A stretch of 52,971 nt of DNA from Flavobacteriaceae bacterium UBA4439. Its GTDB lineage: Bacteria > Bacteroidota > Bacteroidia > Flavobacteriales > Flavobacteriaceae. The notes beneath the pieces were generated by a model, which made no database searches, was not told the origin of the DNA, and saw only the letters and a program-made list of their open reading frames with translations. The stretch lies in contig DGPN01000018.1 in assembly GCA_002390455.1 (NCBI GenBank), positions 1-52,971 on the forward strand. Reading direction: 5' to 3'. Both the position numbers and the translations under genes were made by a program. The first letter of the stretch is position 1, and every line of letters starts with the position of its first letter. Shown here in pieces: positions 9,183 through 17,582 of the stretch.

Positions 9183-9950
9183 ATGCTTGAGAAACAGATT
9201 ATTGCAGAGTCCAATTATCGCTATATTGAATTGGGCGAAGGTACCCCGCTAGTCATTTTGCACGGTTTGATGGGAGGACTAAGTAACTTCGAAGGGGTAA
9301 TGAATTTTTTTCCTAATAAAGGTTACAAAATTGTAGTTCCGGAATTGCCAGTTTATGAATTGCCACTGGTCAATTCTACAGTCAAATCTCTCGCTGAATT
9401 TTTAGATGGTTTCTTAAAATTCAAAAAACTAAAAGACGTGATACTTCTAGGGAACTCTTTGGGAGGGCATATTGCGTTGTTGTACGCCAAATTCCATCCC
9501 GAAATGGTCAAGGGACTGATCATCACAGGCAGTTCAGGATTATATGAAAATGCTATGGGAGATGGTTATCCCAAGAGAGGGGATTATGACTATATAAGAG
9601 CCAAAAGCGAAGAGGTTTTTTACGATCCCAAAGTTGCCACCAAAGAAATCGTAGATGAAGTGTTTGATTCGGTCAACGATCGAAATAAATTGTTAAGAAC
9701 ACTAGCCATTGCCAAAAGTGCCATAAGACACAATATGGCCAAGGATTTGCCAAACATGCTTACCAGAACGGCGATCATCTGGGGAGCCCAAGACGGTGTC
9801 ACCCCGCCTAATGTTGCCGACGAATTCAATTCGCTGCTACCCAACTCCGATCTGTATTGGATTGATAAATGTGGGCATGCCCCCATGATGGAACATCCCG
9901 ACCGTTTCAATGAAATCATGTACTCCTGGATGGAGCAATACAAACTTTAA
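9183..9950 (+). CDS. Alpha/beta-fold hydrolase, substrate unknown
   Basis: Soluble hydrolase of 255 residues from this start. The catalytic triad is readable: nucleophile Ser92 in GNSLGG, Asp204 in WGAQDGVTPP and His232 in CGHAPMMEHP; HGLMGG near residue 28 is the oxyanion-hole loop. An ATG at 9120 would add 21 basic residues that do not belong to the fold, and a promoter element lies in that stretch, so I prefer 9183. The gene precedes engB by 9 bases and is probably cotranscribed with it. The family covers esterases, lipases and C-C hydrolases, so the substrate cannot be named. Confidence 0.88.
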   Translation: MLEKQIIAESNYRYIELGEGTPLVILHGLMGGLSNFEGVMNFFPNKGYKIVVPELPVYELPLVNSTVKSLAEFLDGFLKFKKLKDVILLGNSLGGHIALLYAKFHPEMVKGLIITGSSGLYENAMGDGYPKRGDYDYIRAKSEEVFYDPKVATKEIVDEVFDSVNDRNKLLRTLAIAKSAIRHNMAKDLPNMLTRTAIIWGAQDGVTPPNVADEFNSLLPNSDLYWIDKCGHAPMMEHPDRFNEIMYSWMEQYKL

Positions 9951-9959
9951 ACTCCTCTG

Positions 9960-10565
9960 ATGAATGTTGCCCATGCTGAATTCGTGGTGAGCAACACCAA
10001 GGTAGAAAGTTGCCCAAAAACCAAAATGCCAGAATACGCCTTTATTGGCAGATCTAATGTTGGAAAATCTTCACTGATCAACATGTTGTGCAACAAAAAA
10101 AGACTGGCCAAAACTTCCTCAAGACCTGGAAAAACTCAATTGATCAATCACTTTTTGATCAACAAGAAGTGGCATTTGGTGGATCTACCAGGCTATGGAT
10201 ACGCCAGAGCTTCCAAAAAGCAAAAAAAAACCTTTCAGAAATTTGTAGTCGATTATTTTACCAAAAGAAAAGAATTGGTGTCGGCTTTTTTATTGATCGA
10301 TATCCGACACGAACCACAACCCATTGATTTGGATTTTTTAAGATGGTTGGGAGAAAATTTTATTCCATTCTCCATTGTCTTTACCAAAGCTGACAAAATC
10401 AAAGAAAAGGAAATCGAAAGCAAAGTAAATGATTATCTCGAAGTCCTAAAGGCGGATTGGGAAAGTCTTCCTCAATATTTTATAACCTCTTCTGAAAAAA
10501 GGCTGGGTGGAACGCCAATTTTGAATTATATCCAGCAAATCAACGAAAGTATTGAAAAACGCTAG
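9960..10565 (+). CDS. engB: EngB/YihA/YsxC ribosome-biogenesis GTPase
   Basis: Small GTPase of the TrmE-Era-like class, 201 residues, needed for late assembly of the 50S subunit. G1 is GRSNVGKSSL (about residues 31-40), G2 includes SSRPGKTQ, G3 is DLPGYGYA, and G4 is TKAD. Its stop codon overlaps that of gldC on the other strand within a shared CTAG. Confidence 0.96.
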   Translation: MNVAHAEFVVSNTKVESCPKTKMPEYAFIGRSNVGKSSLINMLCNKKRLAKTSSRPGKTQLINHFLINKKWHLVDLPGYGYARASKKQKKTFQKFVVDYFTKRKELVSAFLLIDIRHEPQPIDLDFLRWLGENFIPFSIVFTKADKIKEKEIESKVNDYLEVLKADWESLPQYFITSSEKRLGGTPILNYIQQINESIEKR

Positions 10566-10900
10566 CCGCCTTTCTTAAGGTTGAGTTTTTCGGCAAAATA
10601 ATCGCAAAAATCTTTCATAGTCGCCGCCATCTTTTCGTCTTGTGTAGCCCGTAGATAAGTATCACTCATGGTCAGTAATGTTTGATGAAAAAACATTTTC
10701 ATCTGGTCTACAGGCATCTCCTTGACCCATAAATCCATCCTGAGGGTTTCTTGATTTTGTCCATCCCAAAAGGCCAAAAGCATGGCTTGAGTTACTTCGT
10801 TCTCTACCCCACCGTCTGGAGCTGACCATACGATTCTTTCGGGGACTTTGTTTTCATCTACCGTTACTTCTATGCTTATTGGACTTGTTTTCTTGGCCAT
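10562..10900 (-). CDS. gldC: GldC, gliding motility protein
   Basis: Soluble protein of 112 residues without signal peptide. KTSPISIEVTVDENKVPERIVW near the start and the composition match GldC, a small protein that in Flavobacterium works with lipoprotein GldB in gliding and whose molecular role is unknown. It directly follows gldB, overlapping by one base, the conserved gldB-gldC pair. The 3' end overlaps engB by 4 bases. Confidence 0.92.
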   Translation of the reverse strand: MAKKTSPISIEVTVDENKVPERIVWSAPDGGVENEVTQAMLLAFWDGQNQETLRMDLWVKEMPVDQMKMFFHQTLLTMSDTYLRATQDEKMAATMKDFCDYFAEKLNLKKGG

Positions 10901-11883
10901 TATTTTTTGGGTTTATAGTTGGATTTTGAGAACAGGGTTTGGGCGGGGAGATTCAGTAGGGCGCTTATTTCAGTATCTGGATAACGATTCATATAAGATT
11001 TAATGATTTGCCAACCCATCCACACCCCCACCCTTCCGGGTGATTCGTTGTCTATTTCCAAATAAAACTTTGAAAAGGGAGCCGGCTCTATAAACCTTTG
11101 GCTCAGAGAAGGATTCGTATTATACAACAATTGCTTTTGAACAAAATATTGCCACATATAAACCTCATTGTCAATCACCCATTGGATTTGTTCATCGGTA
11201 TATCCCATTTTTTGGGCATCCGAGGATTGAGGCAACACCCATTCTTTAAAGTACACTTGTTTTCCGAAGTAGATCATCTGTGACAAAAGCGACCTGTCTT
11301 TGGTGGGAGGTATTTTATTGGCTGCAAATTTACCGGCCACGTGAGAAGCCATATATTTATCATCCATTTCTTGTCGGACATATTGGGGAATGCCCTCATA
11401 TAAATAATGGTCAGTTCCCAAATAAGTATCCAAGGAGATCAACAACAGTGAGTCAGTATAAATCGTTTTACTTTGGTAGTCAACATTGTTGACCACCCCA
11501 ATTACTCTTGGCGTTGGGGTTCTGGGAAAATAATACTTGAGATGCTTAAACAGATACTCCAGATCGTCTTCCAACGGAGCCATTGATACAAATTTCTGCT
11601 CTACATTATCCAATAAAAGAAGCTGCAAGCTGTCTTTTTGTCTTTTGATCCAAACACTGTCGTCAAACTTCTCTGGAAAAAGAAAAGGGTAGGTTTTTTT
11701 CAGTTCTGGAATATCGTCTTCTGAAGCGAGATGAAACTTCTTGTCAAACCGCTCAATGGTCAATTCCATTGGAATCGAAAGAATCTCAGATTCCTTGGAA
11801 TTGTTATCCTCACACCCAATGGTGAATAAAAAAAAGGACAATGCAATAAAAATTAGACGGGCTAGGTAAATAATCAATCTCAT
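10900..11883 (-). CDS. gldB: GldB, gliding motility lipoprotein
   Basis: Lipoprotein of 327 residues. A hydrophobic signal ends in a lipobox TIGC with the lipidated Cys at residue 24, followed by acidic residues. The mature part has conserved GldB features such as IERFDKKF, ISLDTYLGTDH and GIPQYV. GldB is required for gliding in Flavobacterium; its M-like zinc-peptidase fold resemblance has been noted, but no activity is established. Cotranscribed with gldC; a TACATTTG promoter element sits 40 bases upstream. Confidence 0.93.
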   Translation of the reverse strand: MRLIIYLARLIFIALSFFLFTIGCEDNNSKESEILSIPMELTIERFDKKFHLASEDDIPELKKTYPFLFPEKFDDSVWIKRQKDSLQLLLLDNVEQKFVSMAPLEDDLEYLFKHLKYYFPRTPTPRVIGVVNNVDYQSKTIYTDSLLLISLDTYLGTDHYLYEGIPQYVRQEMDDKYMASHVAGKFAANKIPPTKDRSLLSQMIYFGKQVYFKEWVLPQSSDAQKMGYTDEQIQWVIDNEVYMWQYFVQKQLLYNTNPSLSQRFIEPAPFSKFYLEIDNESPGRVGVWMGWQIIKSYMNRYPDTEISALLNLPAQTLFSKSNYKPKK

Positions 11884-11923
11884 TTAATTGGATTTATTTT
11901 TATTCCAATGTAACTTCGATATA

Positions 11924-11952
11924 CAAATGTAAGCGGTCTATATTTAAAACAA
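11924..11952 (-). promoter_or_regulatory. Promoter of gldB-gldC
   Basis: Minus strand TACATTTG (11931-11924) matches TAnnTTTG exactly. A TTG at 11952-11950, 18 bases upstream, can serve as -33 element and overlaps the divergent nadE start codon. The gldB ATG is 40 bases downstream. Confidence 0.6.
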
Positions 11953-12746
11953 TGAAAACACCAGAAAAAGTAGTCAACCATATTGTGGATTGGTTGAAAG
12001 ATTATCAGAAGAATTCAAAAATGAACGGTTTTGTAGTGGGGGTATCTGGGGGCATAGACTCTGCAGTTACTTCCACCCTTTGCAGCCTTACAAATGCTCC
12101 CGTATTGTGTCTTGAAATGGAGATACATCAAGACCCCAGTCAGGTTTCCAGAGCCCAAAAGCACATCGACTGGCTGAAAGGGAAGTTTGATAATGTCACC
12201 CACCATAACATCTCCTTGACTGGGGTTTTTGATGGTTTTGTTAATGGATTGCCCAAAACCGAAATGAAGGAAGAGCAATTGCTCAGTTTGGCGAATACCA
12301 GAGCCCGATTGAGAATGACTACTTTGTATTATTTTGCAGCCTTGAATCGTTATTTGGTTGCAGGAACTGGAAATAAAGTGGAAGACTTTGGTGTAGGTTT
12401 CTATACCAAATATGGAGATGGAGGGGTAGACCTTAGCCCCATTGCTGATTTGTTAAAATCTCAGGTTTATGAAGTGGCTCAATCACTTGGTGTGATTGAA
12501 GAAATTCAAAATGCCGCTCCTACCGATGGTTTGTGGAGTGACAACAGAACTGACGAAGATCAAATGGGTGCCAATTACAATGACTTAGAATGGGCCATGA
12601 GTGAGCTAGAACGCAATCCCTCTCTCAAAGGACTCAATCAAAATCAAATGAATATCATTGAAATTTACAGGAATTTCAACCGTCAAAACCAACATAAAAT
12701 GAATCCCATTCCAGTTTGTGAAATTCCCAATCAACTTTTGATCTAA
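11952..12746 (+). CDS. nadE: NadE, ammonia-dependent NAD+ synthetase
   Basis: Final step of NAD biosynthesis: amidation of nicotinic acid adenine dinucleotide. It has 264 residues, the length of the NH3-dependent form, with no glutaminase domain. The PP-loop VSGGIDSAVTS (about residues 31-41) binds ATP pyrophosphate; LANTRARLRM, GTGNKVEDFGVGFYTKYGDG and TDGLW are NadE motifs. Divergent from gldB with a short shared intergenic region. Confidence 0.95.
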   Translation: MKTPEKVVNHIVDWLKDYQKNSKMNGFVVGVSGGIDSAVTSTLCSLTNAPVLCLEMEIHQDPSQVSRAQKHIDWLKGKFDNVTHHNISLTGVFDGFVNGLPKTEMKEEQLLSLANTRARLRMTTLYYFAALNRYLVAGTGNKVEDFGVGFYTKYGDGGVDLSPIADLLKSQVYEVAQSLGVIEEIQNAAPTDGLWSDNRTDEDQMGANYNDLEWAMSELERNPSLKGLNQNQMNIIEIYRNFNRQNQHKMNPIPVCEIPNQLLI

Positions 12747-12804
12747 TGGATTGAAAAAAAAACGTTAACTTTAATAAATCATTAAAAATAATTTGCCCCG
12801 AATT

Positions 12805-13434
12805 ATGATTAACCTACTTATAATTGATCCACAGCCTGTGGTCAGGTGTGGCTTCAAAACCATTCTATCCGACTTTGATTTTTTGAACGTAGTTTATGCT
12901 GCAGAAGATGTTGACGAAGCACTTGCTTATATCAATTCCAACGCTGTGGACGTTCTGATTTCTGAAATGTCTTTTTCAGACATAAGCCCTGTGAAACTCA
13001 TTAAAAAAGTTAAACAATTAAATCCGGAAATTGAAGTGATATTTTTCACCACTCAAGATCAACAGATATATAGTGTTCCACTGTTAAGGGCTGGAGCCAC
13101 TGGATTTCTGTCTAAAAACATCAAAGCCTCTGTAATGGCCGATGCCATCCACAAGATCAAATCCTACAAACTTCACATTACCAATAATTATAACAATGAG
13201 TTAAAATTAGATCTTGATATAGATAAACCCAGAAATCGTTTTGGAACACTTTCTTCAAGAGAAATTGAAGTGCTCAAATACCTCACAGATGGCAAGCGAA
13301 ATATTGAAATTGCAGAGCGATTAAACATCAATCAAAAAACTGTCAATACTTATAAAAACAGGATGATGCACAAGCTCAATGTAAACAATATGTTCGACTT
13401 GTATCTCCAAGCCAAGAACATGGATTTGGTTTAA
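12805..13434 (+). CDS. NarL/FixJ-type response regulator with degenerate receiver
   Basis: 209 residues: a CheY-like receiver (about 1-120) and a LuxR-type helix-turn-helix (about 148-205, LTxREIEVLKYL then IAERLNINQKTVNTY). The phosphoacceptor position, normally Asp54, is Glu54 (LISEMSF), and the second acidic-pocket residue is Pro9 instead of Asp (IIDPQP). Thr82/83 and Lys104 are kept. It may therefore not be phosphorylated and could act constitutively or respond to another input. The frame is open from a TTG at 12793, but the ATG at 12805 fits the receiver start. No histidine kinase is nearby. Stop codon overlaps that of dnaG. Confidence 0.9.
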   Translation: MINLLIIDPQPVVRCGFKTILSDFDFLNVVYAAEDVDEALAYINSNAVDVLISEMSFSDISPVKLIKKVKQLNPEIEVIFFTTQDQQIYSVPLLRAGATGFLSKNIKASVMADAIHKIKSYKLHITNNYNNELKLDLDIDKPRNRFGTLSSREIEVLKYLTDGKRNIEIAERLNINQKTVNTYKNRMMHKLNVNNMFDLYLQAKNMDLV

Positions 13435-15386
13435 ACAACTCGGTGAAGTCTATTGGAAATTATATTTTTTAAGCCTTGATACATTTGGATTTCCCTTAGT
13501 ATTTCTTGGTTGTTATCCTGTTCCTTGGTTTCCAATTGAAGTTCAGTAATTTTTTGATCGATCAGGTATCGTCTCATGGAAAGTATTGTTTCACTGACCA
13601 GCCGAACCACCTCACTGCCCTTAACTTTGACAAAAACATTTCTCTTTTCCCAGTCATGCAGTTGGTGTTGTTCCTCTTTCATCACCAGATCAGTAATCAT
13701 TTCATTTTGACTCAAATCGTCTGTTTGCATGATCTTCTCTATATTTAAATCGCCCTGCTCACTTTGATAAAACTCAATGAGTTTGTAGAAAATCTTTTTA
13801 AAAGTTTCATGACTCAGTTCAATTTCATCCTGTTGAAGATCCAAAAAAATCTTTTCGTATACTTTGGCAGATATTTGTTGGGTCTCCTCAATCAATTCCC
13901 CTTCGTCATTGGTAGTAGAAATGGGCTCCTCAAAATCCAATTTTTGGTTTCCATAAGTCAATAGGATGGATATTATCTGTCTTTCTAACTCAAATATACG
14001 GTCAACTTTGGCACTGGCATCTGTTGTCTTTTTGACCAAAGCAACGGATTCATCGGGAACAAACCTCTTGGCACCTTTCTGCTTGTTTTTTTGATTGATT
14101 TGAGCCAATGCACTAAAAAGTGCATCTTCCGAAATCTCCATGATTTCAGCACAATTCTGGATATAAATCTCTTGCTTGATCGGATCGGGAATTTTGTGAA
14201 TACTCTCGACAATCTCCCTGATAGTCTCGGCTTTTCGAATGGGGTCGTTTTTCCCCTCGTCGGAAAGTAGGGAAGCTTTAAATTGGATAAAATCCTTTGA
14301 CGCTTCTCCCAAAAAGTCATTGATTTCCTCCGTTGAACGCGATTGGGCAAAGCTGTCGGGATCTTCTCCCTCGGGAAAAGTACACACCCTGACGTTCATA
14401 CCTTGTTCCAAAATCAAGTCTATCCCTCTGAGTGAAGCCCTTAGCCCTGCAGCATCCCCATCAAACAAAACAACTATATTGGAGGTCAAACGATTGATCA
14501 TTCTAATTTGATCCACGGTCAGTGCAGTTCCAGAAGAGGAAACCACGTTGGTGATCCCCGATTGGTGCATTTGAATAACATCCGTATAGCCCTCTACCAG
14601 ATAACAGACATCGTTTTGGGCAATGCTCTGTTTGGATTCATAAATCCCATAAAGGACTTTACTTTTATTGTAAATTTCACTTTCAGGTGAATTGAGGTAT
14701 TTCGCTGTTTTGGCATTTTGGGATAAAATTCTTCCCCCAAAACCTTGAACCCTTCCCGACATACTTCGTATTGGAAAAAGAACCCTCCCCCTAAAACGAT
14801 CTATCTGACGATCCTCATTGACAATGACCAAGCCCGTTTTTTCTAAAAAATCTAATTTGTAGCCCTCCTTTTGAGCCTGTTTGCTCAGTGCATCATATGA
14901 TTCGGGAGAATAACCCAAAGCAAATTTTTTGATGGTTTCGTCCTTAAAACCTCTTTCTTTGAAATAAGTCAGCCCTATGGATTTTCCTAACTCTGTTTCC
15001 CAAAGATTTTTTTCAAAAAAGCCCGCAGCATATTGAGCGACCAAAAACATACTCTCTTTGGTGTCTTTGATTTGCTTTTCCTCAGGAGTCTCCTCCGTTT
15101 CCTCAATTTCTATATTGTATTTTTTGGCCAAATAGCGAATGGCCTCAGGATAGGTGAAATGCTCGTGCTCCATCAAAAAAGCAATAACATTGCCCCCTTT
15201 TCCACTACTGAAATCTTTCCAGATTTGTTTGACAGGGGAAACCATAAAACTCGGTGTTCGCTCCTGACTAAAGGGGCTTAACCCCTTATAGTTGGCTCCC
15301 GACTTTTTCAAAGTAACGTACTCACCAATTACCTCCTCCAATCGAGCAGTCTCATATACTTGGTCAATGGTACTTCTTGAAATCAA
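13431..15386 (-). CDS. dnaG: DnaG primase
   Basis: RNA primase for replication, 651 residues. The N-terminal CHC2-type domain (about 1-100) is followed by the TOPRIM catalytic core with VEGYTDVIQMHQSG and VLFDGDAAGLRA (acidic metal ligands), then a C-terminal helicase-binding region. All zinc ligands expected in the N-terminal domain are missing: the first pair region reads LSPFSQE (36-42) and the second DFSSGKGG (58-65). The start is TTG at 15386; no in-frame ATG exists upstream and ISRSTIDQV matches the family N-terminus. Confidence 0.95.
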   Translation of the reverse strand: MISRSTIDQVYETARLEEVIGEYVTLKKSGANYKGLSPFSQERTPSFMVSPVKQIWKDFSSGKGGNVIAFLMEHEHFTYPEAIRYLAKKYNIEIEETEETPEEKQIKDTKESMFLVAQYAAGFFEKNLWETELGKSIGLTYFKERGFKDETIKKFALGYSPESYDALSKQAQKEGYKLDFLEKTGLVIVNEDRQIDRFRGRVLFPIRSMSGRVQGFGGRILSQNAKTAKYLNSPESEIYNKSKVLYGIYESKQSIAQNDVCYLVEGYTDVIQMHQSGITNVVSSSGTALTVDQIRMINRLTSNIVVLFDGDAAGLRASLRGIDLILEQGMNVRVCTFPEGEDPDSFAQSRSTEEINDFLGEASKDFIQFKASLLSDEGKNDPIRKAETIREIVESIHKIPDPIKQEIYIQNCAEIMEISEDALFSALAQINQKNKQKGAKRFVPDESVALVKKTTDASAKVDRIFELERQIISILLTYGNQKLDFEEPISTTNDEGELIEETQQISAKVYEKIFLDLQQDEIELSHETFKKIFYKLIEFYQSEQGDLNIEKIMQTDDLSQNEMITDLVMKEEQHQLHDWEKRNVFVKVKGSEVVRLVSETILSMRRYLIDQKITELQLETKEQDNNQEILREIQMYQGLKNIISNRLHRVV

Positions 15387-15466
15387 ATCAAAGGAAATAT
15401 TTTCATAAAAATAAAATTATATAACCATTGGACAAAACCCATAGAATCAAATTACAGCTTTGGGAA

Positions 15467-16444
15467 CTAAATACTGCGTTCTATCACATAATTGACCATC
15501 AACTCCAAGGAGTCTCGGTAGGTGTTTTTCGGGAATGTTTTGAGCAGTTCAATGGCGCGTACTCGAAAAGACTCCATTTTTTCTTTTGCAAAATCAAGAC
15601 CGCCAGCCTCCTTGATCCTTTTGATCGCCTCACGCACTCTTTTTTTATCCTTATTGTGGTTTTTGACCGTTTTAATCAACCAGTTTTTGTCTGATCTTTC
15701 CATAGTGTTCAGGGCATGGATCATGGGGAGGGTCATTTTTTGCTCTTTGATGTCGATTCCGGTTGGTTTTCCTATTTTTTGCTCAGAATAATCAAACAAA
15801 TCGTCTTTGATCTGAAAAGCCATTCCCAACAGTTCACCAAACTCGTGCATTTTGGCAACATCCTCATCTTCAGCATCAACAGACTTGGCGCCCATCGAAC
15901 AGCAAGCCGCAAGTAAGGTGGCTGTTTTTTGACGTATGATTTCGTAGTAAATCTCCTCGGTTATATCGAGATTTCTTGCCTTTTCGATTTGTAAAAGTTC
16001 ACCCTGACTCATCTCCCGTACCGCAACAGAAATGATTTTTAGTAAATCAAAATCTTCGTTTTCTATCGAAAGCAACAAACCCTTGGAGAGCAAGTAATCG
16101 CCCACCAAAACGGCAATTTTATTTTTCCACAAAGCATTGATGGAAAAGAATCCCCTGCGTTGGTTACTGTCGTCCACTACATCATCGTGAACCAATGTGG
16201 CAGTATGGATCAATTCGATGACCGCCGCACCTCGATAGGATCGTTCGTTTATCTTACCCTTGCCCAACATTTTGGCCACCAGAAAAACAAACATGGGTCG
16301 CATTTGCTTTCCTTTTCTATTGACAATAAAGTGGGTGATCCTGTTCAGTAATGCGACCTTAGAGGACATAGAAGTCTTGAACTTTTTTTCAAAAAGTTCC
16401 ATTTCTTCATAGATGGGTTCCTTAATTTGCTCTACAACTTTCAT
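15467..16444 (-). CDS. Polyprenyl (all-trans) diphosphate synthase, IspB/HepT-like
   Basis: Isoprenyl chain elongation enzyme, 325 residues. The first Asp-rich motif is HDDVVDDSNQRRG (about residue 82) and the second is KDDLFDYS (about residue 213), both Mg-diphosphate binding. GKQMRPMF near residue 45 is the substrate-binding region. Length and motifs fit synthases that make the C35-C40 menaquinone side chain; chain length cannot be read with certainty. A well-formed promoter lies just upstream, so it can be transcribed independently of rlmN. Confidence 0.9.
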   Translation of the reverse strand: MKVVEQIKEPIYEEMELFEKKFKTSMSSKVALLNRITHFIVNRKGKQMRPMFVFLVAKMLGKGKINERSYRGAAVIELIHTATLVHDDVVDDSNQRRGFFSINALWKNKIAVLVGDYLLSKGLLLSIENEDFDLLKIISVAVREMSQGELLQIEKARNLDITEEIYYEIIRQKTATLLAACCSMGAKSVDAEDEDVAKMHEFGELLGMAFQIKDDLFDYSEQKIGKPTGIDIKEQKMTLPMIHALNTMERSDKNWLIKTVKNHNKDKKRVREAIKRIKEAGGLDFAKEKMESFRVRAIELLKTFPKNTYRDSLELMVNYVIERSI

Positions 16445-16451
16445 TGAATGT

Positions 16452-16483
16452 CAAAGATACCACTATTCATTTAGGAAATACAA
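16452..16483 (-). promoter_or_regulatory. Promoter of the polyprenyl synthase gene
   Basis: Minus strand TTG (16483-16481), 21-base spacer, TATCTTTG (16459-16452): a good Bacteroidota -33/-7 pair. Only 7 bases separate the -7 element from the ATG, so the transcript would have almost no 5' leader. Confidence 0.7.
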
Positions 16484-16484
16484 T

Positions 16485-17540
16485 CTATACCCGTTCGGCT
16501 TTGTTGGCCAATTGACCACAGGCTGCATCAATATCTTTCCCTCTTGATCTACGGACAGTTACAGTAATCCTCTCGGCTTCCAATGCTGAGACATAAGCCT
16601 CGATTCTGTCTTTATCTGCCTGAAGGAATTGTTCCTCTCCAATGGGATTGTATTCTATCAAATTTACTTTACAAGGAGAAATTTTACAAAAATCAACCAA
16701 AGCATTGATGTCTTCATCGCCATCATTAATACCTTTCCAAACCACATATTCATAGGTCACTGCTTTTCCTGTTTTTTCATACCAATATTTGATGGCATCG
16801 GCCAGATCATTGAGCGGAAATTTCTCTGCAAAAGGCATCAATTCCTCCCTTACCTCCTGACGGGCACTGTGCAGGGAAACGGCCAAACCAAAGCGGACTT
16901 GATCATCGGCCATTTTAATCATCATTTTTGGAATTCCTGACGTAGAAACCGTTATTCTAGAGGGCGACATGCCCAGACCATCAGATTGAGTGATTTTATC
17001 AATGGCATCGATCAGATTTTTGTAATTCATCAAAGGTTCTCCCATTCCCATAAATACGATATTGGAAAGCGGTCGATCAAAATACAAGCGGCTTTGCTGA
17101 TCCATGGCAACCACCTGATCATAGATTTCATCGGCATTGAGATTTCGCATTCTTTTGATTTTGGCAGTAGCACAAAATTTACAATCCAAACTACAACCTA
17201 CCTGAGAAGAAACGCAAGCTGTTGTTCGGCTTGCTGTAGGAATTAGAACAGATTCTACCACCAAATTGTCGTGAAGTTTTACTGCATTTTTGATGGTTCC
17301 ATCATTGCTTTTTTGTTGCTGATCTATGTCGATATGATTGATAACAAAATGCGTTTCCAGCAAGCTTCTGGTTGATTTTGAAAGATTGGTCATTCCTTCA
17401 AAATCATGGATTCCTTTTTGCCACAGCCATTGGTAAACTTGATTACCGCGGAAAGCTTGGTCTTGATTTTCAGTAAAAAACAACCTAAGATCTTCGAGAG
17501 ATAGGGCCCGAATGTCCTTTTTTATTTCGGGTTTCATCAA
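16485..17540 (-). CDS. rlmN: RlmN, dual-specificity 23S/tRNA C2-adenine methyltransferase
   Basis: Radical-SAM methyltransferase modifying A2503 of 23S rRNA and A37 of some tRNAs; 351 residues. The iron-sulfur motif CSLDCKFCATAK gives the CxxxCxxC cluster ligands. The N-terminal domain (residues about 10-75) is typical of RlmN, and a Cys near the C-terminus in ACGQLA is the second catalytic cysteine region. It follows queA after 42 bases and probably shares its transcript. Confidence 0.96.
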   Translation of the reverse strand: MMKPEIKKDIRALSLEDLRLFFTENQDQAFRGNQVYQWLWQKGIHDFEGMTNLSKSTRSLLETHFVINHIDIDQQQKSNDGTIKNAVKLHDNLVVESVLIPTASRTTACVSSQVGCSLDCKFCATAKIKRMRNLNADEIYDQVVAMDQQSRLYFDRPLSNIVFMGMGEPLMNYKNLIDAIDKITQSDGLGMSPSRITVSTSGIPKMMIKMADDQVRFGLAVSLHSARQEVREELMPFAEKFPLNDLADAIKYWYEKTGKAVTYEYVVWKGINDGDEDINALVDFCKISPCKVNLIEYNPIGEEQFLQADKDRIEAYVSALEAERITVTVRRSRGKDIDAACGQLANKAERV

Positions 17541-17582
17541 CGCTTTCCTTCAAAAATCTTGCTCATGTGACTGATATTGCTG

